Source: Tremella fuciformis (taxonomy: Eukaryota > Basidiomycota > Tremellomycetes > Tremellales > Tremellaceae). Taken from it: a DNA stretch of 64,000 bases. A program made the translations under genes and the position numbers. The stretch's first letter is position 1. Every line of letters starts with the position of its first letter. The stretch is from NCBI GenBank assembly GCA_032768795.1, contig CP136492.1, forward strand, positions 1,922,001 through 1,986,000. The letters run 5' to 3'. Of this stretch, positions 41,357 to 53,081 are shown piece after piece. Below the pieces are notes generated by a model, which ran no database searches, was not told the origin of the DNA, and saw only the letters and a list, made by a program, of their open reading frames with translations.

Positions 41357-44300
41357 ATGGAGGAGAGCGAAATCAAAATCAAAGTTGTTACTTTGAAAGG
41401 CAGCGATAATTATCCTCAATGGGAATCGCATATCGCCACCACCCTCATGGGCAAGGGACTGCTTGCCTGCATCAGAACCGAACCGATTTCGCCAATTTCA
41501 GCTGCAGAACAGCTCAAATTCGATAAGGCCTTTTCCATCATCTTTCAGTCGCTCTCTGAGACCGTCCAAGCCGCCCTGCCAGCCTCAGTCAAAGACTGGA
41601 CATCGCCCTCACCCAAGGCTCTTTGGGACGAAATTAAGCGGCAGCATTCAGCCTCAACCGGTGCCAGGCAGGCCGCTTTATTCCAATCGCTTGCCAGAGC
41701 TTCAATTATCGATGGAGAAGATCCAATGCCGGTCCTAGCAGCCCAACAGAGCGCCCACACCCAGCTGAACAGCTCAGGCGAAATTATATCCGATAAAATC
41801 CTTGCATTCTGCATGACTCTTGCTCTCCCTGAGTCATATGCAACTACAAAGCAGAATCTCTGGATGCGACAGCCTCTCAGCTCTTCAGAGGTCAAATCGG
41901 CAGTCCAGGCTGAATATGAGAGGCGGAAAAATTCCGATTCAGCATCAGCTCTTGCTGCAGCAAGGAGACCGGTTCCATTCAAGCCAAATCGCCCCAGAGA
42001 TATGTCAAAATACTGCGATCATCACCGGATTCATGGCCACAGCAATGCAGAATGTCATAATCAACAAAATCGGATCCAGCAGACACAAAGAATTCCACCC
42101 AAGGCCGAAATTGCCTCTGTCAGCCCTGAGACCGATACCGACATTGGGCCAGCATCTGCTTTCAATGCAGTAGCGACCGCATCCGCCTATCATGCAAAAT
42201 GCGACCGCTATGAATTTATTATCGATTCTGGAGCAACACATCACATGTGTAATGATGCTCAAATGCTATCGGATCTGAAACCGGCTCAGAAAATGCAAGT
42301 CCGGTTTGGCAATTCAGCCCATTTGCCTTGCAACATGACCGGTACCCTCTACATTGCCGGAATCGCTTTTCCAGGCTGTCTATATATTCCTGGGCTTGAT
42401 CGGAACCTCATTTCGGTCTCTGCAACTCCACAAGGCCTGGGATGGAAATTTGCGGCCGGAAATGCCCAACTCTGCAGAATGGACACCGGAAATCATCTCC
42501 TCACAGCCCCAAAGCGATCCGGGTTGTATGTATATCAGGAGGCAAGCGCATCAGCCAATATCGCTTCTACAGCTGATATCCAAGACATCCATGAGCGACT
42601 TGGCCATCTGAACATATCTGCAATCATGAGAGTCATCAGGAGTGGAAGAATGGGCAATATCGAAATTTCAGCTTCAGATGCAAAGTCATTCCAGTGCCAG
42701 AGCTGCATTTTAGGCAAAACCGGCCGACTTCCATCATTACCAAGCGATGTCAGAGCATCTACACCGCTTGAGATTGTCCACATTGATTTATGGGGCCCTG
42801 CCAGAGTACCATCAATTAATGGAGCTCGATATTTCCTCACTTGTTATGATGATTTCACAAGGAAATCGCATTTATATTTCCTCAAACAGAAATCAGGAGC
42901 ATTTGAGGCGATTCAGCAATATATCGCTTTAGTTGAAAGGCAATTGTCTACAAAGGTCAAAACAATCAGATCCGACAATGGTGGTGAATTCTCCTCAAAT
43001 GAGTGGAAACAATTCATGAGGAATCACGGAATTCAGCATATTCAGGTCCCACCAGATGCGCACACTCAAAATGGGCGAGTTGAAAGATTGCACCTCACAA
43101 TCCTCAATGGAGTGAGAACAGTCCTTGTTCATTCCGGATTGCCTCAGAATCTATGGGCTGAAGCGGCAAATTATATAGCCTACACTCGAAATCGCACACC
43201 CTGTGGGCCAAAGCAGGAAATACCCGAAGACAAGTGGCAAAATCGAAATTGCCAAATTACACACCTTCAACCATTTGGCTGCAAAGCATTTTTCCGAAAT
43301 CATACAGAGAAAAACAAGCTGGCACCAAGATATCAAGAGGGCATCCTTGTGGGGTATCAGGAGGCCACCAACAATTACCGGATATATTCAAAACAGTCCG
43401 GCAGCATCACCATCAGCCGGGATGTTATCTTTGCAAACACAGAATTCAATTCTGAGCAAATTGAAATTCCGGAATTGGAACCTAAAGGGTCACGGCCTCA
43501 AATCGAGCCCGACAAATCTGTTCTTTTGCAGAATGATGCTTCATACATGCCCCTATCACCTGTAAAAACCGGAATGCCCCAGATTGAACGGTTCTTTCGG
43601 AATTTGGCAAATGAGCAAAAAGTCGTCAATCAAAATTTACAAATTCCAAATATCATTGAAAGAGATCATCATCGCCAAATTGCTGCAGAACGCCGCGCTT
43701 CTGCTGCACCACCGATACCGCAGCAAGGGGGGCATAATGGCGATAATTCAAGCGACTCAGACTCATCAGATGAGCTGAATTTGCGAGATGATGAGGAATT
43801 TGAGAACGAGATTCAAGATGCAAATGTTGCCTGTGCTATGCTCGCAACAAATATACCTCAAACATATTTGCAAGCGCGCAATTCTGGCGAGTGGGAGCAC
43901 TGGAAATCCAGCATGGATTCTGAGCTTGCCAAAATGGACAAATATCGAGTTTGGGCGGTTGTGGATCGCTCAAATCAAAGAGTCCTCAAAGGAAAATGGG
44001 TCTACACCAGAAAGATCGATGGTGAAACCGGTAAACCTTCAACCTACAAGGCCAGATTTGTTGCCAAGGGCTATTCACAAATTGAAGGACTCGATTTCAA
44101 CGAGTTATTTGCCTCTGTTGCGCACAAGGACACCATCAGAGTCTTCCTGGCCTTGGTCAATCACTTCAACATGGAGTGTGACCAAGTAGACATCATTGCA
44201 GCCTTCCTCAATGGCGATTTGGAAGAGGAAATATATATGGAACCACCAGAAGGCTCCAACATTCCTGCGGGCAAAGTTTTGCGACTCAGAAAATCGCTTT
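41357..44300 (+). pseudogene. Copia C8 Gag-Pol, 5' part (Gag to mid RT)
   Basis: The first 981 codons of the C8 polyprotein, up to LRLRKSL in the RT. It is near-identical to C7; one upstream-leader difference is visible. The frame is broken at GCTTT (44296-44300) by C9 and resumes in phase at 49711. Together the two pieces make 1350 codons including the stop, as in C7. Confidence 0.93.
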
Positions 44301-47300
44301 TGTCGGATGGATAAGAAATGCATAGAGACAGTTCCCTGCTCACAGAGCAGGAAAAGCGAAGCTACAAGAGTTTTCTTATGTAATAGGAAAGGTATAAAGC
44401 GATGTGGCAGTGTGGCAGTGTGGCACAGATCAGTATTGCTCACAATTCTGACACTCCCACTCAATCTGATCTTTGCTGAACTCCAAGTAACTCCCTCAGC
44501 CTGTTGAATACCTCTGCTGGGAGCGCCTTGGTGAGGAGATCTGCCATGTTCTCAGCTGATGGGACATGTGATAGGGTCACTGTGTTGTCCTCCACCTTCT
44601 CCCTGACAAATTTGTGTCTCATGTCAATGTGCTTTGACTTGTCATGGTTGACTGGGTTCTTTGACAAGGCAATTGCTCCATTGTTGTCGTTTAGAATTGG
44701 CAATGGCTGTTCCAATTCAAGCTGGAGATCACTGAGAAGTTGCCTGAGCCAAATGGCTTGCCTGGTTGCTTCAGAAGAGGCCATGAGCTCTGCTTCTGTG
44801 GTAGAAAGCGCCACTGTATTTTGTCGCCGACTTTTCCAGGCCACAACTCCACCATAGACTTTGAAGATGTAGCCTGTGGTTGATCTCCTGGTGTCTAGAT
44901 CGCCTCCCCAGTCTGCATCTGCATAGCCCAGAGCAATTCTGTTTGAGTTCTCTTTGTTGAAGGTCAAACAAAGGTCTGTGGTGCCTCTGATATACCGAAG
45001 CAGATGTTTGGCCGCTTTCCAGTGCTCTGTGTTGTACTTGGAAATATATCTTGACAGCAGAGAGGCTGGAAAGGCAAGATCCGGTCTTGTGATTGTTGAG
45101 GCATAGAGAATGGCTCCCACTGCTTGGGCATATGGGTAATGCTTTGCCTCCTCAAACTCGGTATCTGTGGCTGGAATGGGGCGAAAATTGGTAGGCAGAG
45201 GAGTTCTGGCTGGGTTGCAGTCACTCATACCAAACCGGTCCAAAATTGACTCCAAATAATGTTCTTGACTCATGAACAGCTTGTTTTGAGTCCGATCTCG
45301 ATGAATATTGAAGCCTAGGAAATAGGAAACCGGCCCTGAGTCCTTACACTCAAATTCTGAGTTGAGAGCGCTTTTGAAAGCGTCCAAATACTTTCTGTTG
45401 TTGCAAGCAATCAACTGATCATCCACATGAACTGAGAGCATGAGGAAATTGCCATTTTCGAATTTGTAGTAAAGGCAGGGGTCTGCAGAGGTTGGTTTGA
45501 GGCCTTGAGACCGGAGCCAATGATCTAGAGCTTTGTTGAAACATCTAGGAGACTGCTTGAGACCATAGAGCGATTTTCTGAGTCGCAAAACTTTGCCCGC
45601 AGGAATGTTGGAGCCTTCTGGTGGTTCCATATATATTTCCTCTTCCAAATCGCCATTGAGGAAGGCTGCAATGATGTCTACTTGGTCACACTCCATGTTG
45701 AAGTGATTGACCAAGGCCAGGAAGACTCTGATGGTGTCCTTGTGCGCAACAGAGGCAAATAACTCGTTGAAATCGAGACCTTCAATTTGTGAATAGCCCT
45801 TGGCAACAAATCTGGCCTTGTAGGTTGAAGGTTTACCGGTTTCACCATCGATCTTTCTGGTGTAGACCCATTTTCCTTTGAGGACTCTTTGATTTGAGCG
45901 ATCCACAACCGCCCAAACTCGATATTTGTCCATTTTGGCAAGCTCAGAATCCATGCTGGATTTCCAGTGCTCCCACTCGCCAGAATTGCGCGCTTGCAAG
46001 TATGTTTGCGGTATATTTGTTGCAAGCATAGCACAGGCAACATTTGCAGCTTGAATTTCGTTCTCAAATTCCTCATCATCTCGCAAATTCAGCTCATCTG
46101 ATGAGTCTGAGTCGCTTGAATTATCGCCATTATGCCCCCCTTGCTGCGGTATCGGTGGTGCAGCAGAAGCGCGGCGTTCTGCAGCAATTTGGCGATGATG
46201 ATCTCTTTCAATGATATTTGGAATTTGTAAATTTTGATTGGCGACTTTTTGCTCATTTGCCAAATTTTGAAAGAACCGCTCTACCTCCTGCATTCCCTGT
46301 GTCGGTGGCGGTAGAGGCTCCTGCAGACTATCTTCCTGCAAAAGGACAGATTTATCGGACTCGATTTGAGGCTGTAAACCCTTAAGTTCCAATTCCGGAA
46401 TTTCAATTTGCTCTGAATTGATTTCTGTGTTTGCAAAAATAACATCCCGGCTGATTGTGATGCTGCCGGTCACCTTGGAATATATCCGGTAATTGTTGGT
46501 GGCCTCTTGATACCCCACAAGAATCCCCTCTTGATATCTTGGAGCCAGCTTGTTTTTCTCTGTATGATTTCGGAAAAATGCTTTGCAGCCAAATGGTTGA
46601 AGGTGTGTAATTTGGCAATTTCGATTTTGCCACTTGTCTTCGGGTATTTCCTGCTTTGGACCACAGGGTGTACGATTCCGAGTGTAGGCTATATAATTTG
46701 CCGCCTCAGCCCATAGATTCTGAGGTAATCCGGAATGAACAAGGACTGTTCTGACCCCATTGAGAATTGTAAGATGCAATCGCTCAACCCGCCCATTTTG
46801 AGTGTGCGCATCTGGTGGGACTTGAATATGCTGAATTCCGTGATTCCTTATGAATTGTTTCCACTCATTAGAGGAGAATTCACCACCATTGTCAGATCTG
46901 ATTGTCTTGACTTTGGTGGATAGCTGTCTTTCAACTAGAGCAATATATTGCTGAATCGCCTCAAATGCGCCAGACTTTTGCTTCAGAAAATAGAGATGGG
47001 CTTTTCTGGTGAAATCATCATAACAAGTGAGGAAATATCGAGCTCCATTTGCAGAGGCCACTCTGGCAGGCCCCCATAAATCAATGTGGACGATCTCAAG
47101 CGGTGTAGATGCTCTGATATCGCTTGGCAAAGATGGAAGCCGGCCGGTTTTGCCCAGAATGCAGCTTTGGCACTGGAATGACTTTGCATCTGAAGCTGAA
47201 ATTTCGATATCGCCCATTCTTCCACTCCTGATGACTCTCATGACTGCAGATATATTCAAATGGCCAAGTCGCTCATGGATGTCTTGTAAATCAGCTGCAG

Positions 47301-49705
47301 AAGCAATATTTGCTGATGCGCTTGCCTCCTGGTATATATAGAGGCCGGATCGCTTTGGGGCTTTGAGAAAAGTATTTCCGGTGCTGATTTGGCACAAGGT
47401 TGCATTTCCGGCCGCAAATCTCCATCCCAAGCCTTGTGGAGTTGCAGAGACCGAGATGAGGTTCCGATCCAGCCCAGGAATATAGAGGCAGCCCGGAAAA
47501 GCGATTCCGGCAAGGTAGAGAGTGCCGGTCATGTTGCAAGGCAGATGTGCTGAATTGCCAAACCGGACTTGCATTTTCTGAGCCGGTTTCAGATCCGATA
47601 GCATTTGAGCATCATTACACATGTGATGTGTTGCTCCAGAATCGACAATAAATTCATAGCGGTCGCATTTTGCATGATGGGCGGATGCGGTCGCTACTGC
47701 ATTGAAAGCAGATGCTGTTCCAATGTCGGTATCGATCTCAGGGCTGACGGAGGCAATCTCGGCCTTGGGCGGAATTCTTTGTGTCTGCTTGATCCGATTT
47801 TGCTGATTATGACACTCTGCATTGCTGTGGCCATGAATCCGGTGATAATCGCAATATTTTGACATGTCTCTGGGGCGATTTGGCTTGAATGCCGGTCTCT
47901 TCATTGCAGCAAGAGCTGTAGCTGAATCCGAATTTTTCCGCCTCTCATATTCAGCCTGGACTGCCGATTTGACCTCTGAAGAGCTGAGAGGCTGTCGCAT
48001 CCATAGATTCTGCTTTGTGGTCGCATATGACTCAGGGAGAGCAAGAGTCATGCAGAAAGCAAGGATTTTATCGGAAATAATTTCGCCAGAGCTGTTGAGC
48101 TGAGTATGGGCGCTCTGCTGGGCTGCTAGAATTGGCATCGGATCTTCTCCATCGATAATTTCGGCCCTGGCAAGAGATTGGAAAAGAGCGGCCTGCCTGG
48201 CACCAGTAGAGGCAGAATGCTGCCGTTTCAACTCGTCCCAAAGCGATTTGGGTGATGGGGAGGTCCAATCTTTGACTGTAGCCGGTAGAGCAGCCTGGAC
48301 GGTCTCAGAGAGGCTCTGGAAAATTATCGCAAACGATTTATCGAATTTGAGCTGGTCTGCAGCTGAAATTGGCGAAATCGGCTCGGTTCTGATGCAGGCA
48401 AGCAAGCCCTTGCCCATAAGAGTGGTGGCAATATGCGATTCCCATTGAGGATAATTATCGCTGCCTTTCAGAGTAACAACTTTGATTTTGATTTCGCTCT
48501 CCTCCATTCTGCCAATAATTATATCTCGAGAACGGACGGGCCGATTGGGTTGCCGTTGAGAGGGGTAAGGTTGACCGGTAGGAGGTATATCGTGTGCGAA
48601 GGAGAAATTTTAAATATGCGAGTGTCAGCTGCAATCGCAAAAGTTTGAATGAGACTCTCAAAGAGACTCAGCTGAAAGCGAGAGCAGCTTGAATTGCCAG
48701 AGGCTCAGAGGCTGCCCACCAGGTTTCACTGGATTCTGCGGCCACCGGAACGGTGTACGACCTCCTGGATGCTCCAGCAATGCTAGGGATCGGCCTAGAA
48801 TTGATTTCTGCAGAGCCAAGTCCGGATTTGCTTGAACTCCCTCGATGTGACCTAGCAGTGCGGTCTAGGACGTTTGCCTTCACCTGCCAAGCCCAGCAGG
48901 CCGCGATTTCACCCAGCGATAGGGCAGCAGTGATGATGTTGTTAAATCGGAAAATCCGATTGCAGTAATAAGGCAATAACTCGAGAACGAGTGAGCCAAT
49001 TGAGCTCTACTGAAGCCCAAATTCAGTCCGTAGGTGCCGTTATGTTGTCTAGAAGCGGCGGGCGGATCGGTGCAGCGATGGGCGAGAAATCGGATTTCTG
49101 GTGCTGAAAGACTCAACTCCAAATTCTGAGTTTCTCGGAAATGATAAATTGATATCTCTTGAACAACACCCCGCACTGCGAAATCCTTTACAGGAACGGT
49201 AGACGCAGTGATCACAAGTGTTGTGTAAAACAGAGAGACCGATCGGGCTGATAGAACGCGAGAAATCGTCCAAGTTGTAAACGTCCGTTATCTCGGCCTT
49301 CTGTGAGTGCTGGACTCTTCAGGGGCCGTAAGACGTGTGCTTGCACTGTAGATAGAGTGCTGTGTCGTTCTGGCGTTTGTAGGTGAAGCGACAGAGATGG
49401 TAGAGAAGCCGGAAGCCGTGTAAATGGCGAAGGCGATTGCGGGTGAACCACGGAAGCTACCGTAAATCCGAGGATACCTCGTGAAAGAGCACGTCGAGCT
49501 CTATTGGGTCGCTTGTCGGCAGGCGAATCGGGTGCGATTCAGGCTCATAACCTGTCGGATGGATAAGAAATGCATAGAGACAGTTCCCTGCTCACAGAGC
49601 AGGAAAAGCGAAGCTACAAGAGTTTTCTTATGTAATAGGAAAGGTATAAAGCGATGTGGCAGTGTGGCAGTGTGGCACAGATCAGTATTGCTCACAATTC
49701 TGACA
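44301..49705 (-). mobile_element. Copia C9: complete element, gamma subfamily
   Basis: 5405 bp, with LTRs 44301-44453 and 49553-49705 (153 bp) and target duplication GCTTT (44296-44300 and 49706-49710). It is inserted into the RT of C8 in the opposite orientation. It is the same length as C6 and its predicted protein appears identical, so it is a very recent copy of the same source. Confidence 0.96.
44461..48507 (-). CDS. gag-pol: Copia C9 Gag-Pol polyprotein
   Basis: 1348 aa, appearing identical to the C6 protein. Gag, CHHC knuckle, protease, integrase, RT (HVDD) and RNase H are all present and uninterrupted. The ATG at 48507-48505 follows a 1045-bp leader. It is probably translated as one polyprotein and cut by its own protease, as in other copia elements. 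Confidence 0.96.
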   Translation of the reverse strand: MEESEIKIKVVTLKGSDNYPQWESHIATTLMGKGLLACIRTEPISPISAADQLKFDKSFAIIFQSLSETVQAALPATVKDWTSPSPKSLWDELKRQHSASTGARQAALFQSLARAEIIDGEDPMPILAAQQSAHTQLNSSGEIISDKILAFCMTLALPESYATTKQNLWMRQPLSSSEVKSAVQAEYERRKNSDSATALAAMKRPAFKPNRPRDMSKYCDYHRIHGHSNAECHNQQNRIKQTQRIPPKAEIASVSPEIDTDIGTASAFNAVATASAHHAKCDRYEFIVDSGATHHMCNDAQMLSDLKPAQKMQVRFGNSAHLPCNMTGTLYLAGIAFPGCLYIPGLDRNLISVSATPQGLGWRFAAGNATLCQISTGNTFLKAPKRSGLYIYQEASASANIASAADLQDIHERLGHLNISAVMRVIRSGRMGDIEISASDAKSFQCQSCILGKTGRLPSLPSDIRASTPLEIVHIDLWGPARVASANGARYFLTCYDDFTRKAHLYFLKQKSGAFEAIQQYIALVERQLSTKVKTIRSDNGGEFSSNEWKQFIRNHGIQHIQVPPDAHTQNGRVERLHLTILNGVRTVLVHSGLPQNLWAEAANYIAYTRNRTPCGPKQEIPEDKWQNRNCQITHLQPFGCKAFFRNHTEKNKLAPRYQEGILVGYQEATNNYRIYSKVTGSITISRDVIFANTEINSEQIEIPELELKGLQPQIESDKSVLLQEDSLQEPLPPPTQGMQEVERFFQNLANEQKVANQNLQIPNIIERDHHRQIAAERRASAAPPIPQQGGHNGDNSSDSDSSDELNLRDDEEFENEIQAANVACAMLATNIPQTYLQARNSGEWEHWKSSMDSELAKMDKYRVWAVVDRSNQRVLKGKWVYTRKIDGETGKPSTYKARFVAKGYSQIEGLDFNELFASVAHKDTIRVFLALVNHFNMECDQVDIIAAFLNGDLEEEIYMEPPEGSNIPAGKVLRLRKSLYGLKQSPRCFNKALDHWLRSQGLKPTSADPCLYYKFENGNFLMLSVHVDDQLIACNNRKYLDAFKSALNSEFECKDSGPVSYFLGFNIHRDRTQNKLFMSQEHYLESILDRFGMSDCNPARTPLPTNFRPIPATDTEFEEAKHYPYAQAVGAILYASTITRPDLAFPASLLSRYISKYNTEHWKAAKHLLRYIRGTTDLCLTFNKENSNRIALGYADADWGGDLDTRRSTTGYIFKVYGGVVAWKSRRQNTVALSTTEAELMASSEATRQAIWLRQLLSDLQLELEQPLPILNDNNGAIALSKNPVNHDKSKHIDMRHKFVREKVEDNTVTLSHVPSAENMADLLTKALPAEVFNRLRELLGVQQRSD

Positions 49706-49710
49706 GCTTT

Positions 49711-50816
49711 ATGGTCTCAAGCAGTCTCCTAGATGCTTCAACAAAGCTCTGGACAATTGGCTTCGGTCTCAAGGCCTCAAACCAACCTCTGCAGACCCCT
49801 GCCTTTACTACAAATTCGAAAATGGCAATTTCCTCATGCTCTCAGTTCATGTGGATGATCAGTTGATTGCTTGCAACAACAGAAAGTATTTGGACGCTTT
49901 CAAAATCGCTCTCAACTCAGAATTTGAGTGCAAGGACTCAGGGCCGGTTTCCTATTTCCTAGGCTTCAATATTCATCGAGATCGGACACAGAACAAGCTG
50001 TTTATGAGTCAAGAACATTATTTGGAGTCAATTTTGGACCGGTTTGGTATGAGTGACTGCAACCCAGCCAGAACTCCTCTGCCTGCCAGTTTTCGCCCTG
50101 TTCCAGCCACAGATACCGAGTTTGAAGAGGCAAAGCATTACCCATATGCCCAAGCAGTGGGAGCCATTCTTTATGCCTCAACAATTACAAGACCGGATCT
50201 CGCTTTTCCAGCTTCTCTGCTATCAAGATACATATCCAAATACAACACAGAGCACTGGAAAGCGGCCAAACATCTACTTCGGTACATCAGAGGCACCACA
50301 GACCTTTGTTTGACCTTCAACAAAGAGAATTCAACCAGAATTGCCCTAGGCTATGCAGATGCAGACTGGGGAGGCGATCTAGACACAAGAAGATCGACTA
50401 CAGGCTATATCTTCAAGGTCTATGGTGGAATTGTGGCCTGGAAAAGTCGACGGCAAAATACAGTGGCGCTTTCTACCACAGAAGCAGAGCTCATGGCCTC
50501 TTCTGAAGCGACCAGGCAAGCCATTTGGCTCAGGCAACTTCTCAGTGATCTTCAGCTTGGTCTGGAGGAGCCCCTGCCAATTCTAAACGACAACAATGGA
50601 GCAATTGCCTTGTCAAAGAACCCAGTCAACCATGACAAGTCCAAGCACATTGACATGAGACACAAGTTTGTCAGGGAGAAGGTGGAGGACAACACAGTGA
50701 CTCTGTCACATGTCCCATCAGCTGAGAACATGGCGGATCTCCTCACCAAGGCGCTCCCAGCAGAGGTATTCAACAGGTTGAGGGATCTACTTGGAGTTCA
50801 GCAAAGATCAGATTGA
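49711..50816 (+). pseudogene. Copia C8 Gag-Pol, 3' part (RT end and RNase H)
   Basis: Continues C8 in phase after C9 (YGLKQSPRCFNKALD, VHVDDQLIA, RNase H, VQQRSD stop). Read alone it shows a truncated open frame from 49836, which is not a separate gene. Confidence 0.92.
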
Positions 50817-50823
50817 GTGGGAG

Positions 50824-50975
50824 TGTCGGAATTGTGAGCAATCCTGATCTGTGCCACACTGCCACACTGCAACATCGCTTCTAGCCCTTTCCTATTACAT
50901 AAGGAAACTCTATAGCGTCGCTTTTCCTGCTCTCTGAGCAGGGAACATGTCTTATGCACTTCATATCATCCGACA
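50824..50975 (+). repeat. Copia C8 3' LTR
   Basis: 152 bp, TGTCGGAATTGTGAGCAATCC to CATCCGACA, followed by the duplicate CCGAC at 50976-50980. Confidence 0.92.
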
Positions 50976-50980
50976 CCGAC

Positions 50981-51882
50981 AGCATCTGAGCATCATTGCA
51001 CATATGATGGGTTGCTCCAGAATCGATAATAAATTCATAGCGGTCGCATTTTGCATGATAGGCTGATGCGGTCGCTACTGCATTGAAAGCAGATGCTGGC
51101 CCAATGTCGGTATCGGTCTCAGGGCTGACAGAGGCAATTTCGGCCTTGGGCGGAATTCTTTGTGTCTGCTTGATCCGATTTTGTTGATTATGGCATTCTG
51201 CATTGCTGTGGCCATGAATCCGGTGATGATCGCAATATTTTGACATATCTCTGGGAGGTCTTGCCGGTCTCCTTGTTGCTGCAGCAAAAGCTGTGGCCGA
51301 TTCCGAATTTTTCCGCCTCTCATATTCAGCCTGGACTGCCGATTTCACCTCTGAAGAGCTGAGAGGCTGTCGCATCCACAGATTTTGCTTTGTGGTCGCA
51401 TAAGACTCAGGAAGCGCCAGTGTCATGCAGAAAGCAAGGATTTTATCGGAAATAATTTCGCCTGAGCTGTTCAACTGGGTGTGGGCGCTCTGCTGTGCAG
51501 CCAAAGTCGGCATTGGGTCTTCTCCATCGATAATTGAAGCCCTGGCAAGCGATTGGAAAAGAGCGGCTTGCCTGGCACCGGTAGAGGCGGAATGCTGCCG
51601 TTTCAACTCCTCCCAAAGCGATTTTGGAGAGGGTGATGTCCAGTCTTTGACTGAGGCCGGTAAAGCAGCTTGGACGGTCTCAGAGAGGCTCTGAAATATA
51701 ATCGAAAAGGCCTTATCGAATTTGAGCTGCTCTGCAGCTGAAATTGGCGAAACAGGTTCGATTCTGATACAGGCAAGCAAGCCCTTGCCCATAAGAGTGG
51801 TGGCGATATGCGATTCCCATTGAGGATAATTATCGCTGCCTTTCAAAGTAACAACTTTGATTTTGATTTCGCTCTCCTCCAT
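50981..51882 (-). pseudogene. Copia C4 Gag-Pol piece 1 (Gag and protease start)
   Basis: The N-terminal 300 codons of C4 from the ATG at 51882. It holds Gag, the knuckle CDHHRIHGHSNAEC and the protease active site FIIDSGATHHMC. It is identical to C5 by eye. The open frame read on its own runs into the C8 LTR and is not a separate gene. Confidence 0.87.
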
Positions 51883-52928
51883 TCTGCTGATAATTATATC
51901 TCGAGAACGGTCGAACCGATTGGGTTGCCGTTGAGAGGGGTAATGTAGGCCGGTGGGAGGTATATTGTGTGCGAAGGAGAAATTTTAATTATGCGAGTGT
52001 CAGCTGCAATCGCAAAAGTTTGAATGAGACTCTCAAAGAGACTCAGCTGAAAGCGAGAGCAGCTTGAAATGCCAGACGGCTCAGAGGCTGCCCACCAGAT
52101 TTCACTGGATTCTGCGGCCACCGGAACGGTGTACGACCTCCTGGGTGCTCCACCAAGCTTGGGAATCGGCCCAAAGTTTGATTTCTGCAGAGCCAAGTCC
52201 GGATTTGCTCGAACTCCCTCGATGTAACCTAGACCGGCCAGGATTTGCCTTCACTTGCCAAGCCCAGCAAGCCTTGACTTCACCCAGCGATAGGGCCAAA
52301 GCGATAGGGTGATTGTTGTAAAATCGGAAATCCGATTTCAGGAATGATGGTAGAATTCAAGAACGAGTGAGCCGATTGTGCTCTGCCGGTGCTGGAATAT
52401 AGACTGTAGTGGCCTCTATGTTGTGTAGGAGTGGCAGGCGGGTCGGTGGAGCGATAGGCGAGAAATCGAATTCTTTGTATGAGAAGACTCAACTCCAAAT
52501 TTGCAGTTTGCCGGAATTGAAAAATCGATTTCTCAAGAACAGTGGATGCTGCTGTGGTGTGCTTTGCCGAGGTGATGGATGCAACGATAGACACCGCTGT
52601 GTAAAACGGAGAGCGCGATCGGACCGGTGGAGCGCGAGAAATCGGCAAAGTTGTGAACGTCCGTTATGTCGGCCTTCTGTGAGTGCTGGACTCTTCAGGG
52701 ACCGTAAGACGTGTGCTTGCACTGTAGAGAGAGTGCTGTGTCGTTCTGGCGCTTGTAGATGAAGCGACAGAGATGGTAGGTATGCCGGAAGCCGTGTATT
52801 CGGCAAAGGCAATTGCTGGTCAACCGCTGGCGCTACCGGGAAACCGAGGATACCTCGTGAAAGAGCGCGTCGAGCTCTATTGGGTAGCTTGTTGGCAGGC
52901 GAATCGGGTGCGATTCAGGCTCATAACC
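51883..52928 (-). other. Copia C4 leader and PBS
   Basis: A 1046-bp leader of beta type, like that of C5. The PBS GGTTATGAGCCTGAATC on the minus strand abuts the 5' LTR at 52928. No conserved gene is present. Confidence 0.75.
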
Positions 52929-53081
52929 TGTCGGATGAATAAGAAGTGCATAGAGAGAGTTCCCTGCTCACAGAGCAGGAAAAGCGATGCTATGGATATG
53001 AAACACTTCAGGGGAAGTGGGAGAAAGCGATGTGGCAGTGTGGCAGTGTGGCACAGATCAGTATTGCTCACAATTCCGACA
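52929..53081 (-). repeat. Copia C4 5' LTR (beta type)
   Basis: 153 bp, same as the C5 LTRs and different from the C4 3' LTR at 20651-20803. It is followed by CGGAT, which does not match the left flank. Confidence 0.88.

Larger units (their letters stand above)
34735..50975 (+). mobile_element. Copia C8: delta subfamily, split by C7 and C9
   Basis: Without insertions it is 5413 bp, the same as C7. Pieces: 34735-34847, 40266-44300 and 49711-50975. The target duplication is CCGAC (34730-34734 and 50976-50980). It is inserted into C4 in the opposite orientation. C7 lies in its 5' LTR and C9 in its RT coding region. Confidence 0.92.
20651..53081 (-). mobile_element. Copia C4: recombinant beta/gamma element hosting C5, C6 and C8
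   Basis: Without insertions it is exactly 5385 bp, the length of C5. Pieces: 20651-22396, 27787-29159, 34570-34734 and 50981-53081. The 3' LTR (20651-20803) is of the gamma type seen in C6/C9, while the 5' LTR (52929-53081) is of the beta type seen in C5. The flanks do not form a target duplication (GAATG versus CGGAT). Diagnostic bases switch from gamma to beta between 21730 and 21782. Confidence 0.85.

Noticed and set aside
50881..51882. A 333-codon frame taken as a separate gene
   Set aside because: It is the C4 N-terminal piece running into the C8 LTR; the last 30 or so codons are LTR sequence.
20651..53081. Explaining the C4 LTR mismatch as ordinary ageing of one insertion
   Set aside because: The two LTRs match different subfamilies in block form, and the internal sequence switches subfamily at one place. 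Point mutation would not do this.
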